From: an uncultured Latescibacterota bacterium
GTDB lineage: Bacteria > Latescibacterota > UBA2968
Length of the DNA stretch: 64,000 nucleotides
Assembly (NCBI GenBank): GCA_958295785.1
Contig: OY282377.1
Span: 1,750,394 to 1,814,393 of the forward strand
Direction: 5' to 3'
How positions within the stretch are numbered: the first letter of the stretch is position 1; every line of letters begins with the position of its first letter. This document shows positions 1 through 9,011 of the stretch, piece by piece. The notes under the pieces were generated by a model. It worked only from the letters and a program-made list of their open reading frames with translations, made no database searches and was not told where the DNA came from. Position numbers and translations under genes: made by a program.

Positions 1-575
1 AAGTCGGACAAGATGTCCAAGTGGGCGCGATGCGGATTTTTGGGATCGATCTCCCGGATCAGCGACACATGGCCGAGCACATCGCGGTGGGGATCGCGCT
101 TGTGTTCGCGGCGGTGAACAAAGGATAGGGTCAGGTGGTCGGTAGCGGTCTTGAACAGCGCCACAGTCGGCATTGGAAATCGCTTGTTGAGCTCGCGGGT
201 AAATGTGGCGTATTGGCCGCGTGGGTAGGACGCGCCGTTTAGCTCAACAGCGGCAAAGAGGAAGCTACGCGCATTGCCCGCGTCAAAATCGCCTGTGTCG
301 AACAGCGTGCTGTGCGCCGCGATTTCAGCATCGGTCACCTGAAAGAGAATCCGCACGGATTGGACGTTATTGCGGAATGCCTGTTCGGTCTGCGTGTTCT
401 CGTTTGGCGCGGGGAATTGAGAGATAAAATCATCCACCCTGCCCGAGAGGTCTAAGGTGCGTTCGCTCTCATAACCGAGGACGCCAAGCAGATGTTTGGC
501 CGCCCCTGTGAACTCTGCGTTGGGCAACGCGGTCAAGGCATCCCCAATTCGCGCTTTGATGTTGTCGTCGTTCAT
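1..575 (-). CDS. Eco57I-type adenine-specific DNA methyltransferase, N-terminal part (truncated by window edge)
   Basis: The open frame starts at the ATG at 573-575 and runs off the left edge, so only about 191 N-terminal residues are visible. The pattern (a conserved helical stretch around LPNAEFTGAAKHLLGVLGYE, then LFQVTDAEI, then FPMPTVALFK and VHRREHKRDPHRDVLG) matches, from memory, the N-terminal region of large Eco57I-like R-M methylases. The catalytic NPPY motif would lie outside the window. It is the last visible gene of a minus-strand set with a PLD-SNF2 helicase and MazEF, and starts 25 bp after the mazF remnant. The family call rests on this N-terminal likeness and on context. Confidence 0.7.
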   Translation of the reverse strand, partial: MNDDNIKARIGDALTALPNAEFTGAAKHLLGVLGYESERTLDLSGRVDDFISQFPAPNENTQTEQAFRNNVQSVRILFQVTDAEIAAHSTLFDTGDFDAGNARSFLFAAVELNGASYPRGQYATFTRELNKRFPMPTVALFKTATDHLTLSFVHRREHKRDPHRDVLGHVSLIREIDPKNPHRAHLDILSD

Positions 576-600
576 TTGTTTGTCCTGTGCTATTCGCCTC

Positions 601-957
601 TTACTCTTCATTCCTTGCCAAGCGCATTTCGATTTTCCGTAAAATCGCATCTACAGTCTCTGCGGGCAAAGGGCATATCAATGTTGCATTTCTCGCCCGC
701 CAATCCATGCTTTTGACCTGATCGGCCAGAATAACACCTGTCACCTCCAGTCCCGCAGGAAGGGCGACCTCAAAGGGATATCCCTTTACTCAATTGGTGA
801 TTGGGCATAGAATCGCCAAAAGGGTCTTGTGGTTATAGGTTTCCGGTGAAAGCACAACGGCGGGCCGATGACCGGCTTGCTCATGCCCCGCTTGCGGATT
901 GAAGTTAATCCAAACTACATCGCCGCGCTGTGGGATGTACTCGGTTGACTTCACCAT
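601..957 (-). pseudogene. mazF: MazF/PemK-family endoribonuclease toxin, interrupted by an in-frame TGA
   Basis: The frame opens with ATG at 955-957, overlapping the last codons of the mazE-like gene. It reads a typical MazF N-terminus (YIPQRGDVVWINFNPQAGHE, then GHRPAVVLSP and LCPITN). A TGA at 790-792 then stops it after 55 residues. The same frame resumes immediately with VKGYPFEV, the VILADQVKSMDWRARNA segment and CPLPAETVDAILRKIE, ending at TAA 601-603. The stop sits where MazF proteins normally have a sense codon between TN and VKGYPF. No indel is needed, so this is one nonsense change (or a sequencing error). An intact MazF would be about 118 residues and cleave mRNA at short motifs. 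Confidence 0.85.
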
Positions 958-1193
958 ACTTCACCGCCTACCACAGGGCCAGTATCTACTTCGCCGTGCA
1001 AGTTTTCCTCGGTCACTTGGGCTAAAAGGTCGTCCAACTTCAAACTGGGCGCAATCACAGGCGCAATGACCAACTCCGCACCGCGAAGCGACAATTCGAC
1101 AGGTGAATTGGGTTCAATCCCAATCTGGGAAGCGAGCGATTGGGGAATGCGTAGGGCCAAACCATCGCCCCATTGTTGCACGCGGGTTTCCAT
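951..1193 (-). CDS. mazE: MazE/AbrB-fold antitoxin
   Basis: An 80-residue SpoVT/AbrB-type protein that starts METRVQQWGDGLALRIPQSL, the usual MazE DNA-binding swapped-hairpin sequence. The acidic tail (TEENLHGEVDTGPVVGGEVW) is what would bind MazF. The ATG at 1193 is chosen because AAGGAGGAA lies directly upstream; a longer upstream reading lacks a better site. It follows the helicase stop by 17 bp and overlaps the mazF start by 7 bp. The antitoxin is intact although its toxin is broken. It probably autoregulates, as is usual for MazE, but no operator was identified. Confidence 0.9.
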   Translation of the reverse strand: METRVQQWGDGLALRIPQSLASQIGIEPNSPVELSLRGAELVIAPVIAPSLKLDDLLAQVTEENLHGEVDTGPVVGGEVW

Positions 1194-1210
1194 ATCTTCC
1201 TCCTTCAAAA

Positions 1211-4200
1211 TTACAATTCGGGTTGTTTGATCACCAACCATGTTACCAATTCAAAATCGCCGGCAGAACGCGCAGATCGAACTGGCAGTCTAACATCGCG
1301 CGAGCCGCGAAGGCCCAATTGTCGGATTTGCGTCGATTTGTTCGCCCCGCTGATGTGGGCGATCACCGCGTTCATCAACGGGTCGTAAGCCGCCATGTCC
1401 TTGCCGTTTTGGGTCTCGCTGTCAAACTGGTCGCACAGCTTTTGCAAGGGCTCGGTCTTTCCTATCGCCGCCCGTTCAAACAATTCGAGCACCTGTTTGG
1501 CACTGGCACAGCCATAGCGAATATCGCCGCTGTCGCGCACATATACCGCGTAGTATGGATGCACCGGGCTGGCGGCTTTTTCCCGCTTGTCCGCGCTGGC
1601 GTCGCGCTGGCGCAATAAAAATATCGCGCCCGGCCGTGCGGTGTCGCCATCTCCATCCGTTACGGCATAAACCCCATTGGGCGCGGCCTCCAATTCCGCC
1701 TTGTTTTTCTCTAAATACCCCAACAATTGGGCAAAGAAGTAATCGAAGGTGAAATCGCTCATGACCACGCTGTCGGATAAGGCGTCGAAGTCCAGAACCT
1801 CTTCGCGCAATTTTTTCAATTGCTCGTCGCGGAAATTGATCTCCCGTTGCGCCGCTTCTTCGTTCAGCGGGTCATCGTCGCCGCTGGCCGCCGCATCCGC
1901 CAAGGCCATGCGCGCTTCAACGCGGTTTCGCAGGCGCAAATAAACATCCATATCCCGCGTGGGCCAATAGTTGATCATCTGCACGGATGGGTTGCGGTTG
2001 CCAATGCGGTCAACGCGCCCGAACCGCTGGATGAGGCGCACGGGATTCCAGTGAATGTCGTAGTTGAGCACGGTGTCGCAGTCCTGCAAATTCTGCCCTT
2101 CCGAGATGCAATCCGTGGCGATCAGCAGGTCAATTTCAGCGGTGTCGTCCACTGCCCTGCGGTTGCGCGCGACAGGGGCGAAGTGGGTGAGGATGGCGTT
2201 GAAGTTGTTGTCGCCAAACGCGGTGTGCGTTTCGTCGCCCGAGACCATCGCGATGTGGATGCCCAGTTCGCGGGCCAGCCCGGTCAAATTATCGTACAAA
2301 TATCGCGCCGTGTCCTTAAACGTGGTGAACACCAACAACTTGCGGTTGGTCTTGGCGGCCTTGTTCCGAAGGTGTTCCACAATCGCTTTGAGCTTGCCGT
2401 CTCGTTGCGGCGTGATGGTCGCGACCTTTTTCCAGACCGAGGTCAGGATTGCGCGGTCTCTCAACAAGTCCTTTTTCCACGCACGCAAGTCCAATTCGCG
2501 CAGGTGATAGGGCGTGCGCGCCCGATTGACCAAAAATTCCTCGTCGTCTTCGTCATCGTCCGGCAAAATATCGGCTCGGGCATCCCGCGCGGTCAAGCGG
2601 TCTATTTTTTGAACCATATCGTCAATTTTGCCAACGGTGCGTTCGAGGGTTTTCGCAAGCGAATGCGCGGAACTCTCCAGACGTTTGAGCAAGTTCGTCC
2701 GCATCATGCCGATGAGAAACCGCTCGCGGTCTGCCTGATTGAACCGCAGGTGTTTCTTTTCTTCGGCCAGGCGTTTCTTGGCCTCTTCACCGATCGCGTA
2801 TGCAGATGGCCGGTAGATGGACAAGGCGAATTGCCCGATTTGATCGGCCAACGCCCGATAGGAAAATTCGCCCCTCAGATCGGTTGGCGGATAGCAATTT
2901 TCCGGCGGCCAATGCGCGGGGAATTTTCCGATTCGGTCCATTTCCTCGGCGTAAAACATTTCGATCTGCCGCCGCGACCGGGCGATAGAGACGCCGCCGA
3001 GCAACGCAAAAAAATCAGCCCCCAGCGTCGCCAACAACTCGGCCTTGTCTTTTTGTTTCGCCGCGTTGGTCTCCCAGGCCTTAAACGCCTTTTGCGCCTG
3101 TGTGAGCAACGCGCCGATATGCCCGATGCCCAAACTGCTTTGGAACGCGTCCTCGCGCTTTTCGGTCATCAGATAGATTTGATTGCGGAGGTCGATCAGC
3201 GAGGTGTTGACCGGCGTTGCCGAAAGCATGAGCACCTTTGTTTGCGTGCCTTCCCGGATCACCTCTTCCAACAACCGCGAGTACCGGCTGTGGCGAATCT
3301 CGCCGTCATCGCCCCGGCGCGGCTTGGTGTCGTTGCGGAAATTGTGCGATTCGTCGATGACCACCATATCGAAATTGCGCCAGTTGAAATTTGCCAGATC
3401 GATATCGCCTGCGCGCCCCCTGTTGCGGGACAAGTCCGTGTGCGACAGCAGGGTGTAGCCAAAGCGATCCGCGGGGAAGGGATTGTGAATGTGGGCATTG
3501 GCCACGGGATATAACGCCCAGTTTTCGCGCAACTTTTTGGGGCACAAGACCAGCACGCGCTCGTTTCGCAACTCGAAGAACTTGATGACAGCCAGCGCGG
3601 TGTACGTCTTGCCCAAGCCCACGCTATCGGCCAAGATGCAGCCGTTGTGCCGCAACAAGCGGGCGATCGCGCTTTTGGCCCCGTCCTTTTGGAAGCCGTA
3701 CAGCGCGTTCCAAATTTGGGTGTCGTAAAGATGCGTATCCGCGAGTTGGCTTTCCCGGTCTCGCCTTTCTTCGATGTCTGCGCGGAACAATTCGTAGAGC
3801 GTTTTGTAATAGATAAATTCCGGCGCGTAATTTTTGCCGATGCGGTTCAGCGCGGCCAACACGTCCTTTTTGACATCCACAGTCAACGCCTCGGCCGCCC
3901 ACAGGTCGTCAAACCACGCCCTCAGTTCCGCGCACACGTCCGCATCTCGGGTCGCCAAGTTGATTTCCACATTTGCACGCGCCCCAACGCCCAAGCCGCT
4001 GCGGGTAAAGTTGGAACTGCCGACTATGGCTGCGCCGCCGGTGGCCGATTCGGCGAGGTACATTTTGCCGTGCAGAAAATTGGATTGGCCGATAGAGCGG
4101 ATTTTGACCCCTTTTCGGCGCACCCATTGGGCGCATTGCCGTGCGAGATATTTTTGCAACAATGCGCGATTCGGCGCGAGCCCGCCTTCGGTCAGGTCAA

Positions 4201-4429
4201 AGGATTTTTCTTTTTTTTCACCGGGATCCACCTCGCCGACCGATGCCGGATCCCCAAAGAGAAAGCGCACGTCCCCCACGCCGCGCAATTCGCTTTGCAG
4301 CGCCTCATACCCGTAAATGGTAAAGTACGCCGATACCAAGCGGAATACCTGCGCGGCGGGCAGGTGTTCGCGCAAATAATCGACGACCGCAACGCGGCGA
4401 TTGTCCAGAATGTGTTTGTCTTTTTGCAT
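1211..4429 (-). CDS. PLD-domain SNF2-family DEAD/DEAH helicase of an R-M-like defence operon
   Basis: About 1072 residues. Counting from the upstream TTG, the N-terminal phospholipase D-like module shows HGKMY near 127 and GSSNFT near 144, a single HKD-type half-site. The helicase core follows: GLGKT (Walker A) near 278, DESHN near 366, LSATPVN, and in the second RecA domain TDCISEGQNLQ and RFGRVDRIGN. The ATG at 4429 is preferred over the TTG 21 bp upstream. PLD-SNF2 helicases next to N6-adenine methylases are known as defence modules related in parts to DISARM and BREX, but no drmA, drmB or pgl/brx gene is visible. It follows fumarase by 24 bp on the same strand, and MazEF separates it from the methylase. 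Confidence 0.85.
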   Translation of the reverse strand: MQKDKHILDNRRVAVVDYLREHLPAAQVFRLVSAYFTIYGYEALQSELRGVGDVRFLFGDPASVGEVDPGEKKEKSFDLTEGGLAPNRALLQKYLARQCAQWVRRKGVKIRSIGQSNFLHGKMYLAESATGGAAIVGSSNFTRSGLGVGARANVEINLATRDADVCAELRAWFDDLWAAEALTVDVKKDVLAALNRIGKNYAPEFIYYKTLYELFRADIEERRDRESQLADTHLYDTQIWNALYGFQKDGAKSAIARLLRHNGCILADSVGLGKTYTALAVIKFFELRNERVLVLCPKKLRENWALYPVANAHIHNPFPADRFGYTLLSHTDLSRNRGRAGDIDLANFNWRNFDMVVIDESHNFRNDTKPRRGDDGEIRHSRYSRLLEEVIREGTQTKVLMLSATPVNTSLIDLRNQIYLMTEKREDAFQSSLGIGHIGALLTQAQKAFKAWETNAAKQKDKAELLATLGADFFALLGGVSIARSRRQIEMFYAEEMDRIGKFPAHWPPENCYPPTDLRGEFSYRALADQIGQFALSIYRPSAYAIGEEAKKRLAEEKKHLRFNQADRERFLIGMMRTNLLKRLESSAHSLAKTLERTVGKIDDMVQKIDRLTARDARADILPDDDEDDEEFLVNRARTPYHLRELDLRAWKKDLLRDRAILTSVWKKVATITPQRDGKLKAIVEHLRNKAAKTNRKLLVFTTFKDTARYLYDNLTGLARELGIHIAMVSGDETHTAFGDNNFNAILTHFAPVARNRRAVDDTAEIDLLIATDCISEGQNLQDCDTVLNYDIHWNPVRLIQRFGRVDRIGNRNPSVQMINYWPTRDMDVYLRLRNRVEARMALADAAASGDDDPLNEEAAQREINFRDEQLKKLREEVLDFDALSDSVVMSDFTFDYFFAQLLGYLEKNKAELEAAPNGVYAVTDGDGDTARPGAIFLLRQRDASADKREKAASPVHPYYAVYVRDSGDIRYGCASAKQVLELFERAAIGKTEPLQKLCDQFDSETQNGKDMAAYDPLMNAVIAHISGANKSTQIRQLGLRGSRDVRLPVRSARSAGDFELVTWLVIKQPEL

Positions 4430-4453
4430 TTGCACCCCTGCGGTTGGCAATCT

Positions 4454-6070
4454 CTACGGTCGCATGAAGTTCGAGAAGAAGTCGTTGCCTTTGTCATCTA
4501 CGACGATGAAGGCGGGGAAATTTTCGACCTCAATGCGCCAGATCGCTTCCATGCCGAGTTCGGGATAGGCTTGGCATTCGACTTTGCGAATGGCGTCTTT
4601 GGCGAGGCGAGCGGCGGGGCCACCGATAGAGCCGAGGTAAAAACCGCCGTGTTTTTTGCACGCCTCTGTCACCTGGCGCGAGCGGTTGCCCTTGGCCAGC
4701 ATGACCATGCTGCCGCCCGCGGCTTGGAAGGACTCGACATAGCCGTCCATGCGCCCCGCGGTTGTGGGGCCAAAAGAACCCGATGCGTAGCCCGCCGGCG
4801 TTTTGGCCGGGCCTGCGTAGTACACACACAGGTCTTTGAAATACTGCGGAAGCCCTTCGCCGCGGTCCAAGCCTTCTTGCAGTTTGGCATGGGCAATGTC
4901 ACGGGCGACGATCAGCGATCCCGAAAGGGACAAGCGCGTGCTGACCGGGTATTTGCCGAGGGTTTCGCGCACCTCGTCCATGGATTGGTCGAGATCGATT
5001 TTGACCACATCGCTGCCCAGGGCTGCTTCGTCAATTTCGGGCAGGTACTTTGCCGGATCGCTTTCCAAGGCTTCGAGAAAGATGCCCTCGCGCGTGATCT
5101 TCGCCAAGATCTGTCGGTCCGCAGAGCACGATACGGCAATGCCCACCGGGCACGATGCGCCGTGGCGCGGCAGGCGAATCACGCGCACGTCATGGCAGAA
5201 GTATTTGCCGCCAAATTGCGCGCCAATGCCGAGTTGATGGCTCATTTCGAGGACTTGCTTTTCCAGGTCGAGATCGCGGAAAGCGCGGCCGTATTCATCG
5301 CCCTGTGTGGGCAGGGTGTCGAGGTATCGGGCACTGGCGAGTTTGGCTGTTTTGAGCGTGTATTCCGCGGAGGTGCCGCCAATGACGAGGGCGAGGTGAT
5401 AGGGCGGGCAGGCCGCAGTGCCGAGTTCGCGCAGGCGTTGGTCGATAAAGTCGCGCAAACGCTCGGGATTGAGCAGGGCTTTGGTTTCTTGAAAGAGCAG
5501 ACTCTTGTTGGCCGATCCCCCGCCTTTGGCCATGAACATGAATTTGTACGCATCCCCCTGCGCCGCGTAAATCTCGATTTGTGCGGGCAGGTTGGTTTTG
5601 GTATTGGCCTCTTGAAACATGTCCAGCGGCGCCAGTTGGCTATAGCGCAAATTCGTTTCCCGAAAGGCCGCGGCAATGCCGCACGAGAGCGCGGCTTCGT
5701 CGCCGCCATCTGTCCACACGCGATGGCCCTTTTTGCCCATCACAATGACCGTGCCCGTGTCCTGACACATGGGCAAAACGCCCCCGGCCGCGATATTGGC
5801 ATTTTTGAGCATTTCAATGGCGACAAACCGGTCGTTGTCAGACGCTTCGGGGTCCTCGAGAATTTTGGTCAGTTGTTGCAAATGCGCGGGGCGAAGCAGG
5901 TGCGCGCTGTCCCGAATGGCGCGGTCGGCCAGCATGGTCAACCCCTCGGGTTCGACTTTGAGGATCTCTCCGCCCTCGAGTTTGCCCGTTGAAACCCAAT
6001 CGGTCGTCAAAAGCTGGTAGGGCGTTTCATCTTCGCCGAGCGCGATCATTTCGCGGTGTTGATAGTCCAT
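4454..6070 (-). CDS. fumA: Fumarate hydratase class I (iron-sulfur)
   Basis: A 538-residue class I fumarase that hydrates fumarate to malate in the TCA cycle with an oxygen-sensitive [4Fe-4S] cluster. The N-terminal alpha domain carries the cluster cysteine in MCQDTGT (about residue 102). Further cysteines lie in the [12 protein letters not shown] and [11 protein letters not shown] stretches. The C-terminal beta domain contains [15 protein letters not shown] and KGN. Length matches single-chain FumA/FumB. The ATG at 6070 is chosen because AAAGGACACC precedes it; the 17 in-frame codons upstream have no ribosome site. It is separated from the sialidase-like gene by a short gap on the same strand. 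Confidence 0.95.
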   Translation of the reverse strand: MDYQHREMIALGEDETPYQLLTTDWVSTGKLEGGEILKVEPEGLTMLADRAIRDSAHLLRPAHLQQLTKILEDPEASDNDRFVAIEMLKNANIAAGGVLPMCQDTGTVIVMGKKGHRVWTDGGDEAALSCGIAAAFRETNLRYSQLAPLDMFQEANTKTNLPAQIEIYAAQGDAYKFMFMAKGGGSANKSLLFQETKALLNPERLRDFIDQRLRELGTAACPPYHLALVIGGTSAEYTLKTAKLASARYLDTLPTQGDEYGRAFRDLDLEKQVLEMSHQLGIGAQFGGKYFCHDVRVIRLPRHGASCPVGIAVSCSADRQILAKITREGIFLEALESDPAKYLPEIDEAALGSDVVKIDLDQSMDEVRETLGKYPVSTRLSLSGSLIVARDIAHAKLQEGLDRGEGLPQYFKDLCVYYAGPAKTPAGYASGSFGPTTAGRMDGYVESFQAAGGSMVMLAKGNRSRQVTEACKKHGGFYLGSIGGPAARLAKDAIRKVECQAYPELGMEAIWRIEVENFPAFIVVDDKGNDFFSNFMRP

Positions 6071-6105
6071 GGTGTCCTTTCTGTTGAAGGTTGCGGCTGC
6101 GATCC

Positions 6106-7194
6106 CTAATCCGTCAGCCACGCGAGGTCAAAGCGAGCCACGGTGACGTATCGCGTGTCGTTTTGCCGCGTGAAGATCTGGTTCTCGTAGATGCAGCAGA
6201 GCGTGCCATCGGCTGTTTGGGCCAGGTCCGAATAGCTCGACGGGCCCGGTTCGAGAATTTTGGAGACCGGCCAGGTGCGGCAATGGTCCGCGCTCATTTT
6301 GACAGTGAGGCGTTTGCGGTCGCAAGCAACGTTGCCGGGCCGGGTCAATTCGCGTTCGAGATTGTCCGGATTGGCAAAAATGATGTTGCCATTGTGCAGC
6401 TTGATCAGGCTGCCCATGCACACGGGTTCGAGCAAAGCGTTGTCAAATCTGAGCTTTGACCAACGGGTCGCGCCATCGGGGCTGGTGGCGATGAGGCGAC
6501 GGTGGCGTTTGGATTCCGTGCGGATATTGAACAAAACGCGCCCATCGCCGAGTTCAACCGGAAGCGTCTCGCTCGGGTTGATGTACTCGCCTTCTGTCCG
6601 CACGACAATGTCGCCGCGCTGCCATGTCTGCGCGTGGTCGTCGCTGTATATCCCGGCGACTGCGGAGGGCCGATGCCCGAGTTTGCCCGCGCCAAATTCC
6701 GTGCCGCTGCCGTCCGACATCCACAAAGGCACGATGAGGCGGCCGTTTTGGAGTTGAATGCCGTGCCCGGGCCCGGTGGCAATGACGCGCCAAGGGTACT
6801 GTTCGCGGAAGGGGATGAACACGTCTGTGATTTCAACCGGGTCAGACCAACTGGTGCCATCGTCTTTGCTGCACATGTAAAAGACGCGGGCGTAGTTGTG
6901 GCAATAAAGGGCGTGAACCGCGCCGTCTTTGCGGTCGGAGATCATAACGAAATTGCCGATGGGGCCTTCGCCGTACATGTCGCAGCGGGCAACAACGCGA
7001 AGCGGCGTCCAAGTCTGCCCGCCATCCGCGCTGCGTCTCATTACCACGTCATTGCCATCCCAGTCCCCGCCCCTGCCGCGCCTGGCCTCGGCTGTGGCGA
7101 GCAGGACGTTATTTTGCGTACACAAAATACCCGGCACGCGATAGATGTGATACCCGTGTGTGCGGCCTTCAAAGAGGTGGGTTTTGTCGATCAT
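6106..7194 (-). CDS. Sialidase-like BNR/Asp-box protein
   Basis: About 362 residues with a six-bladed sialidase-type propeller signature. A YRVPG (FRIP-like) motif lies near the N-terminus and four Asp-box variants follow ([32 protein letters not shown]). The early arginine and [15 protein letters not shown] region fit family 33-like sialidases, but similar folds occur in other glycosidases, so the substrate is open. No signal peptide is visible from the chosen ATG at 7194, which has AAGGAGCG upstream, suggesting a cytoplasmic enzyme. It lies between fumarase and a divergently transcribed dioxygenase. Confidence 0.8.
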   Translation of the reverse strand: MIDKTHLFEGRTHGYHIYRVPGILCTQNNVLLATAEARRGRGGDWDGNDVVMRRSADGGQTWTPLRVVARCDMYGEGPIGNFVMISDRKDGAVHALYCHNYARVFYMCSKDDGTSWSDPVEITDVFIPFREQYPWRVIATGPGHGIQLQNGRLIVPLWMSDGSGTEFGAGKLGHRPSAVAGIYSDDHAQTWQRGDIVVRTEGEYINPSETLPVELGDGRVLFNIRTESKRHRRLIATSPDGATRWSKLRFDNALLEPVCMGSLIKLHNGNIIFANPDNLERELTRPGNVACDRKRLTVKMSADHCRTWPVSKILEPGPSSYSDLAQTADGTLCCIYENQIFTRQNDTRYVTVARFDLAWLTD

Positions 7195-7298
7195 GTGACG
7201 CTCCTTTTTGTCGCGCATGTCTATCGGGGAATTGTATATTATAGCACAATGAAACGATGGTGCAAGAAAAAGCACTGCTGTGAAAATGAGGTTTCACT

Positions 7299-8111
7299 AT
7301 GTTTGCAATACCCAAAGATGCAGAGGCGCAGTTTGATGAACGCGGGTATTTTGTCGTTCGCCAGATTATTGACGCGGATGCCGCGCAGGCCGTGCGATCT
7401 GAAATTGCGCGGATTATCGCCGAAGATGCAGCGGGGTTTCAGTTGGACAGGAGCCGCATTGATGGCGCGGAATTGGATGGCGCAGATGCGGTGCGCGCGG
7501 TGCGAGATGGCAATTTTCTGAGTGACGTGCTTTGGAACCGCTGGTTGACCTCAGAGCGTGTGGTGGCTCTCCAGCGGCGGTTTGTGGGGGACGACGTTCG
7601 GATTCAAGGGACGCGATTTTTCACCAAACCCGCGCGCGTGGGCGAAGGCACGCCCTGGCATCAGGATATATGGCTGTGGGCGAGAGACCCTCGCGATAGC
7701 ACGCGCAAATACAAAACGCGCCACCTGAGTTGCTGGGTGGCGCTGGACGATGTGGATTTGGAAAATGGGTGTTTGCACATGGTGCCGGGCATTCACAAGG
7801 GTGAAGTCATTGAACACATCCAATACGCGGACGGGGTTCACGCAGAAATCCCCCGCGACTTGGCGACAGAGGTCATACCCGAACCCGTTCCCCTGCATGC
7901 GGGCGACGCGGTGGTCTGGCATGCAAAAATGTGGCACATGAGTCCGCCCAACCCGAGCGAACGCACGCGCTGGGGCGGCGTGATGGTGACTTTGCCCGCT
8001 GAAATGGCCGAAGGCGCGGGGCAAGCCGACCGCCCATTCCTCATCGCAAACGGCAAGGCGTGTGATCGACCTAATCAGTCCCAAAGGCGATCCGCAGATG
8101 GACGCAGATGA
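7299..8111 (+). CDS. Phytanoyl-CoA dioxygenase (PhyH) family protein
   Basis: A 270-residue non-haem Fe(II)/2-oxoglutarate oxygenase of the PhyH family. It starts with a typical FDERGYFVVRQIIDADAA segment. The iron ligands are the H and D of TPWHQDIW, and a distal histidine lies in VVWHAKMWHMS, followed by the 2-oxoglutarate arginine in SERTRWGGV. The ATG at 7299 has a GAGG site. The last residues (SQRRSADGRR) read into low-complexity sequence like the genome's intergenic boilerplate, so the C-terminus may be slightly altered. The substrate cannot be inferred; such enzymes are abundant in Poribacteria-like genomes. Confidence 0.85.
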   Translation: MFAIPKDAEAQFDERGYFVVRQIIDADAAQAVRSEIARIIAEDAAGFQLDRSRIDGAELDGADAVRAVRDGNFLSDVLWNRWLTSERVVALQRRFVGDDVRIQGTRFFTKPARVGEGTPWHQDIWLWARDPRDSTRKYKTRHLSCWVALDDVDLENGCLHMVPGIHKGEVIEHIQYADGVHAEIPRDLATEVIPEPVPLHAGDAVVWHAKMWHMSPPNPSERTRWGGVMVTLPAEMAEGAGQADRPFLIANGKACDRPNQSQRRSADGRR

Positions 8112-8166
8112 ACTGGCTTGAGCAACGAGGTACAACGGGCTGCCTCTCATACTAAATTTTTTGTTG

Positions 8167-8562
8167 ACCTGATGTGATGCGATATACGACCCGCAAATGA
8201 TTCCCTTGCCGTTATGCAGTCATTCAGAAAAGCCATTGCAACAAGGCCATCACAAGAAACCATCGGAAAAAGCGATCACGCACAGCGCGCAAGGCCGTCT
8301 CGCAACCCACATCCATCTTGCAACCCACCTTGCAGGCCAGCGCATGTCGTCCTATTACAAAAGCGATTTGCGCTGTGCAGAGCACCCCTCGGCGTTTGAG
8401 AGCGGCATTTTTTGCTTCCTTTTTTTTGCTATTAAAAAAAAGGATGAAAACGCGAATAATTTGAGCGTTTGACGCCGCACGCCGTAGGCACAGGCGTAGC
8501 CAACGCATCAAAGGCAACCCACGAGGAGTTAGGACCAAACGCTTGAGACAAGCAACGCCTGA
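8167..8562 (+). repeat. Dispersed ~350-400 bp structured repeat, copy A
   Basis: Conserved with copies at 32735-33097, 41046-41392 and (inverted) 57886-58218. Shared landmarks in order are GCAGTCATTCA, CACGCACAGCGCGCAAGGCC, GCGATTTGCGCTGTGC, a CTCTC...GAGAG hairpin, a T-run/A-run hairpin (CTTCC-T7...A7-GG), GCACGCCGTAGGCACAGGCG and ACCAAACGCTTGAGACAAGC. No reading frame is conserved between copies. This copy lies just 3' of the PhyH gene. In its T/A hairpin the 3' arm reads AAAAAAAAGGATG, and about 20 extra bases follow. Confidence 0.85.
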
Positions 8563-8599
8563 GTGCTACGGAACATCTGTTGATTCTGACGGGGATGCT

Positions 8600-8628
8600 T
8601 GACATGAAATCCAAAAACCGCTATTTTT
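8600..8628 (+). promoter_or_regulatory. Sigma70-type promoter upstream of the ileS leader
   Basis: TTGACA at 8600-8605, a 17-bp spacer and TATTTT at 8623-8628 give a perfect -35 and a 4/6 -10. Transcription would start near 8635, just before a small ORF and terminator in front of ileS. Confidence 0.55.
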
Positions 8629-8657
8629 AGCTATACCGAATGCAAAAAGGATTGAAT

Positions 8658-8795
8658 ATGACCGCAACCCATCACACATTTCCACAACTGAGAAAGGGTC
8701 CTGCCCGGGCGACAGGTTATCTGACACCGGGCAGTGCTATTGGAAGGATATGTATATCCGCTGTGAAAATGCGCGTGGGGTGTTGTTTGTCTTAA
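8658..8795 (+). CDS. Candidate 45-residue leader peptide with clustered isoleucine codons
   Basis: A small ORF (ATG 8658, TAA 8793-8795) preceded by AAAAAGGATTGAAT, an acceptable ribosome site. It contains IGRICI at residues 28-33, that is three isoleucine codons (ATT, ATA, ATA) in six, and sits between a promoter-like sequence and a Rho-independent terminator upstream of isoleucyl-tRNA synthetase. This arrangement is what a transcription-attenuation leader sensing charged tRNA-Ile would need. No homologue is recognised, and translation is unproven; the peptide could be fortuitous. Confidence 0.4.
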   Translation: MTATHHTFPQLRKGPARATGYLTPGSAIGRICISAVKMRVGCCLS

Positions 8796-8818
8796 GCGAT
8801 GTACCGTTGTATGACACA

Positions 8819-8848
8819 CCGCCCGGCGTTTGTCGCGGCGGTTTTTTT
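8819..8848 (+). terminator. Rho-independent terminator/attenuator before ileS
   Basis: CCGCC at 8819-8823 pairs with GGCGG at 8837-8841, followed by seven T at 8842-8848. It starts 23 bp after the leader ORF stop and lies about 160 bp before the ileS start codon, so it could act as an attenuator. Confidence 0.65.
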
Positions 8849-8889
8849 GTTGATGGGAATAGCGATCAGCCATCCCTACCGCCGGGTGC

Positions 8890-8918
8890 GAGGACAGGCA
8901 CAGGGGCCTGTCCCTACG
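8890..8918 (+). repeat. REP-like palindromic repeat, variant form
   Basis: GGACAGGCACAGGGGCCTGT followed by CCCTACG. A variant of the dispersed REP-like family with GGCCTGT in place of GGCATCGC. It lies between the terminator and ileS. Confidence 0.55.
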
Positions 8919-9011
8919 ACTGATGGGGCAAAAGGTTGGGACTGGTCACCGATCACTTGATGGCTGATAAAATTTGCACGCTACACTCTACACTGCTTCA
9001 AGGAGTTTTTC

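Noticed and set aside
1-4429. Complete DISARM or BREX system
   Set aside because: Only the helicase and part of a methylase are visible; none of drmA, drmB, brxC, pglZ or brxL is in the window.
1820-5992. Long plus-strand open frames (564 and 781 codons) across the helicase and fumarase genes
   Set aside because: They are antisense shadows of GC-rich, well-supported minus-strand genes; no domain, ribosome site or start fits.
8690-8800. SRP RNA, 6S RNA or RNase P in the ileS leader
   Set aside because: The CTGCCCGG/CCGGGCAG stem is present, but none of the conserved loop sequences of these RNAs.
8658-8848. T-box riboswitch before ileS
   Set aside because: No GGUGGNACCGCG-type T-box or matching stem I; the leader-peptide layout explains the Ile codons better.
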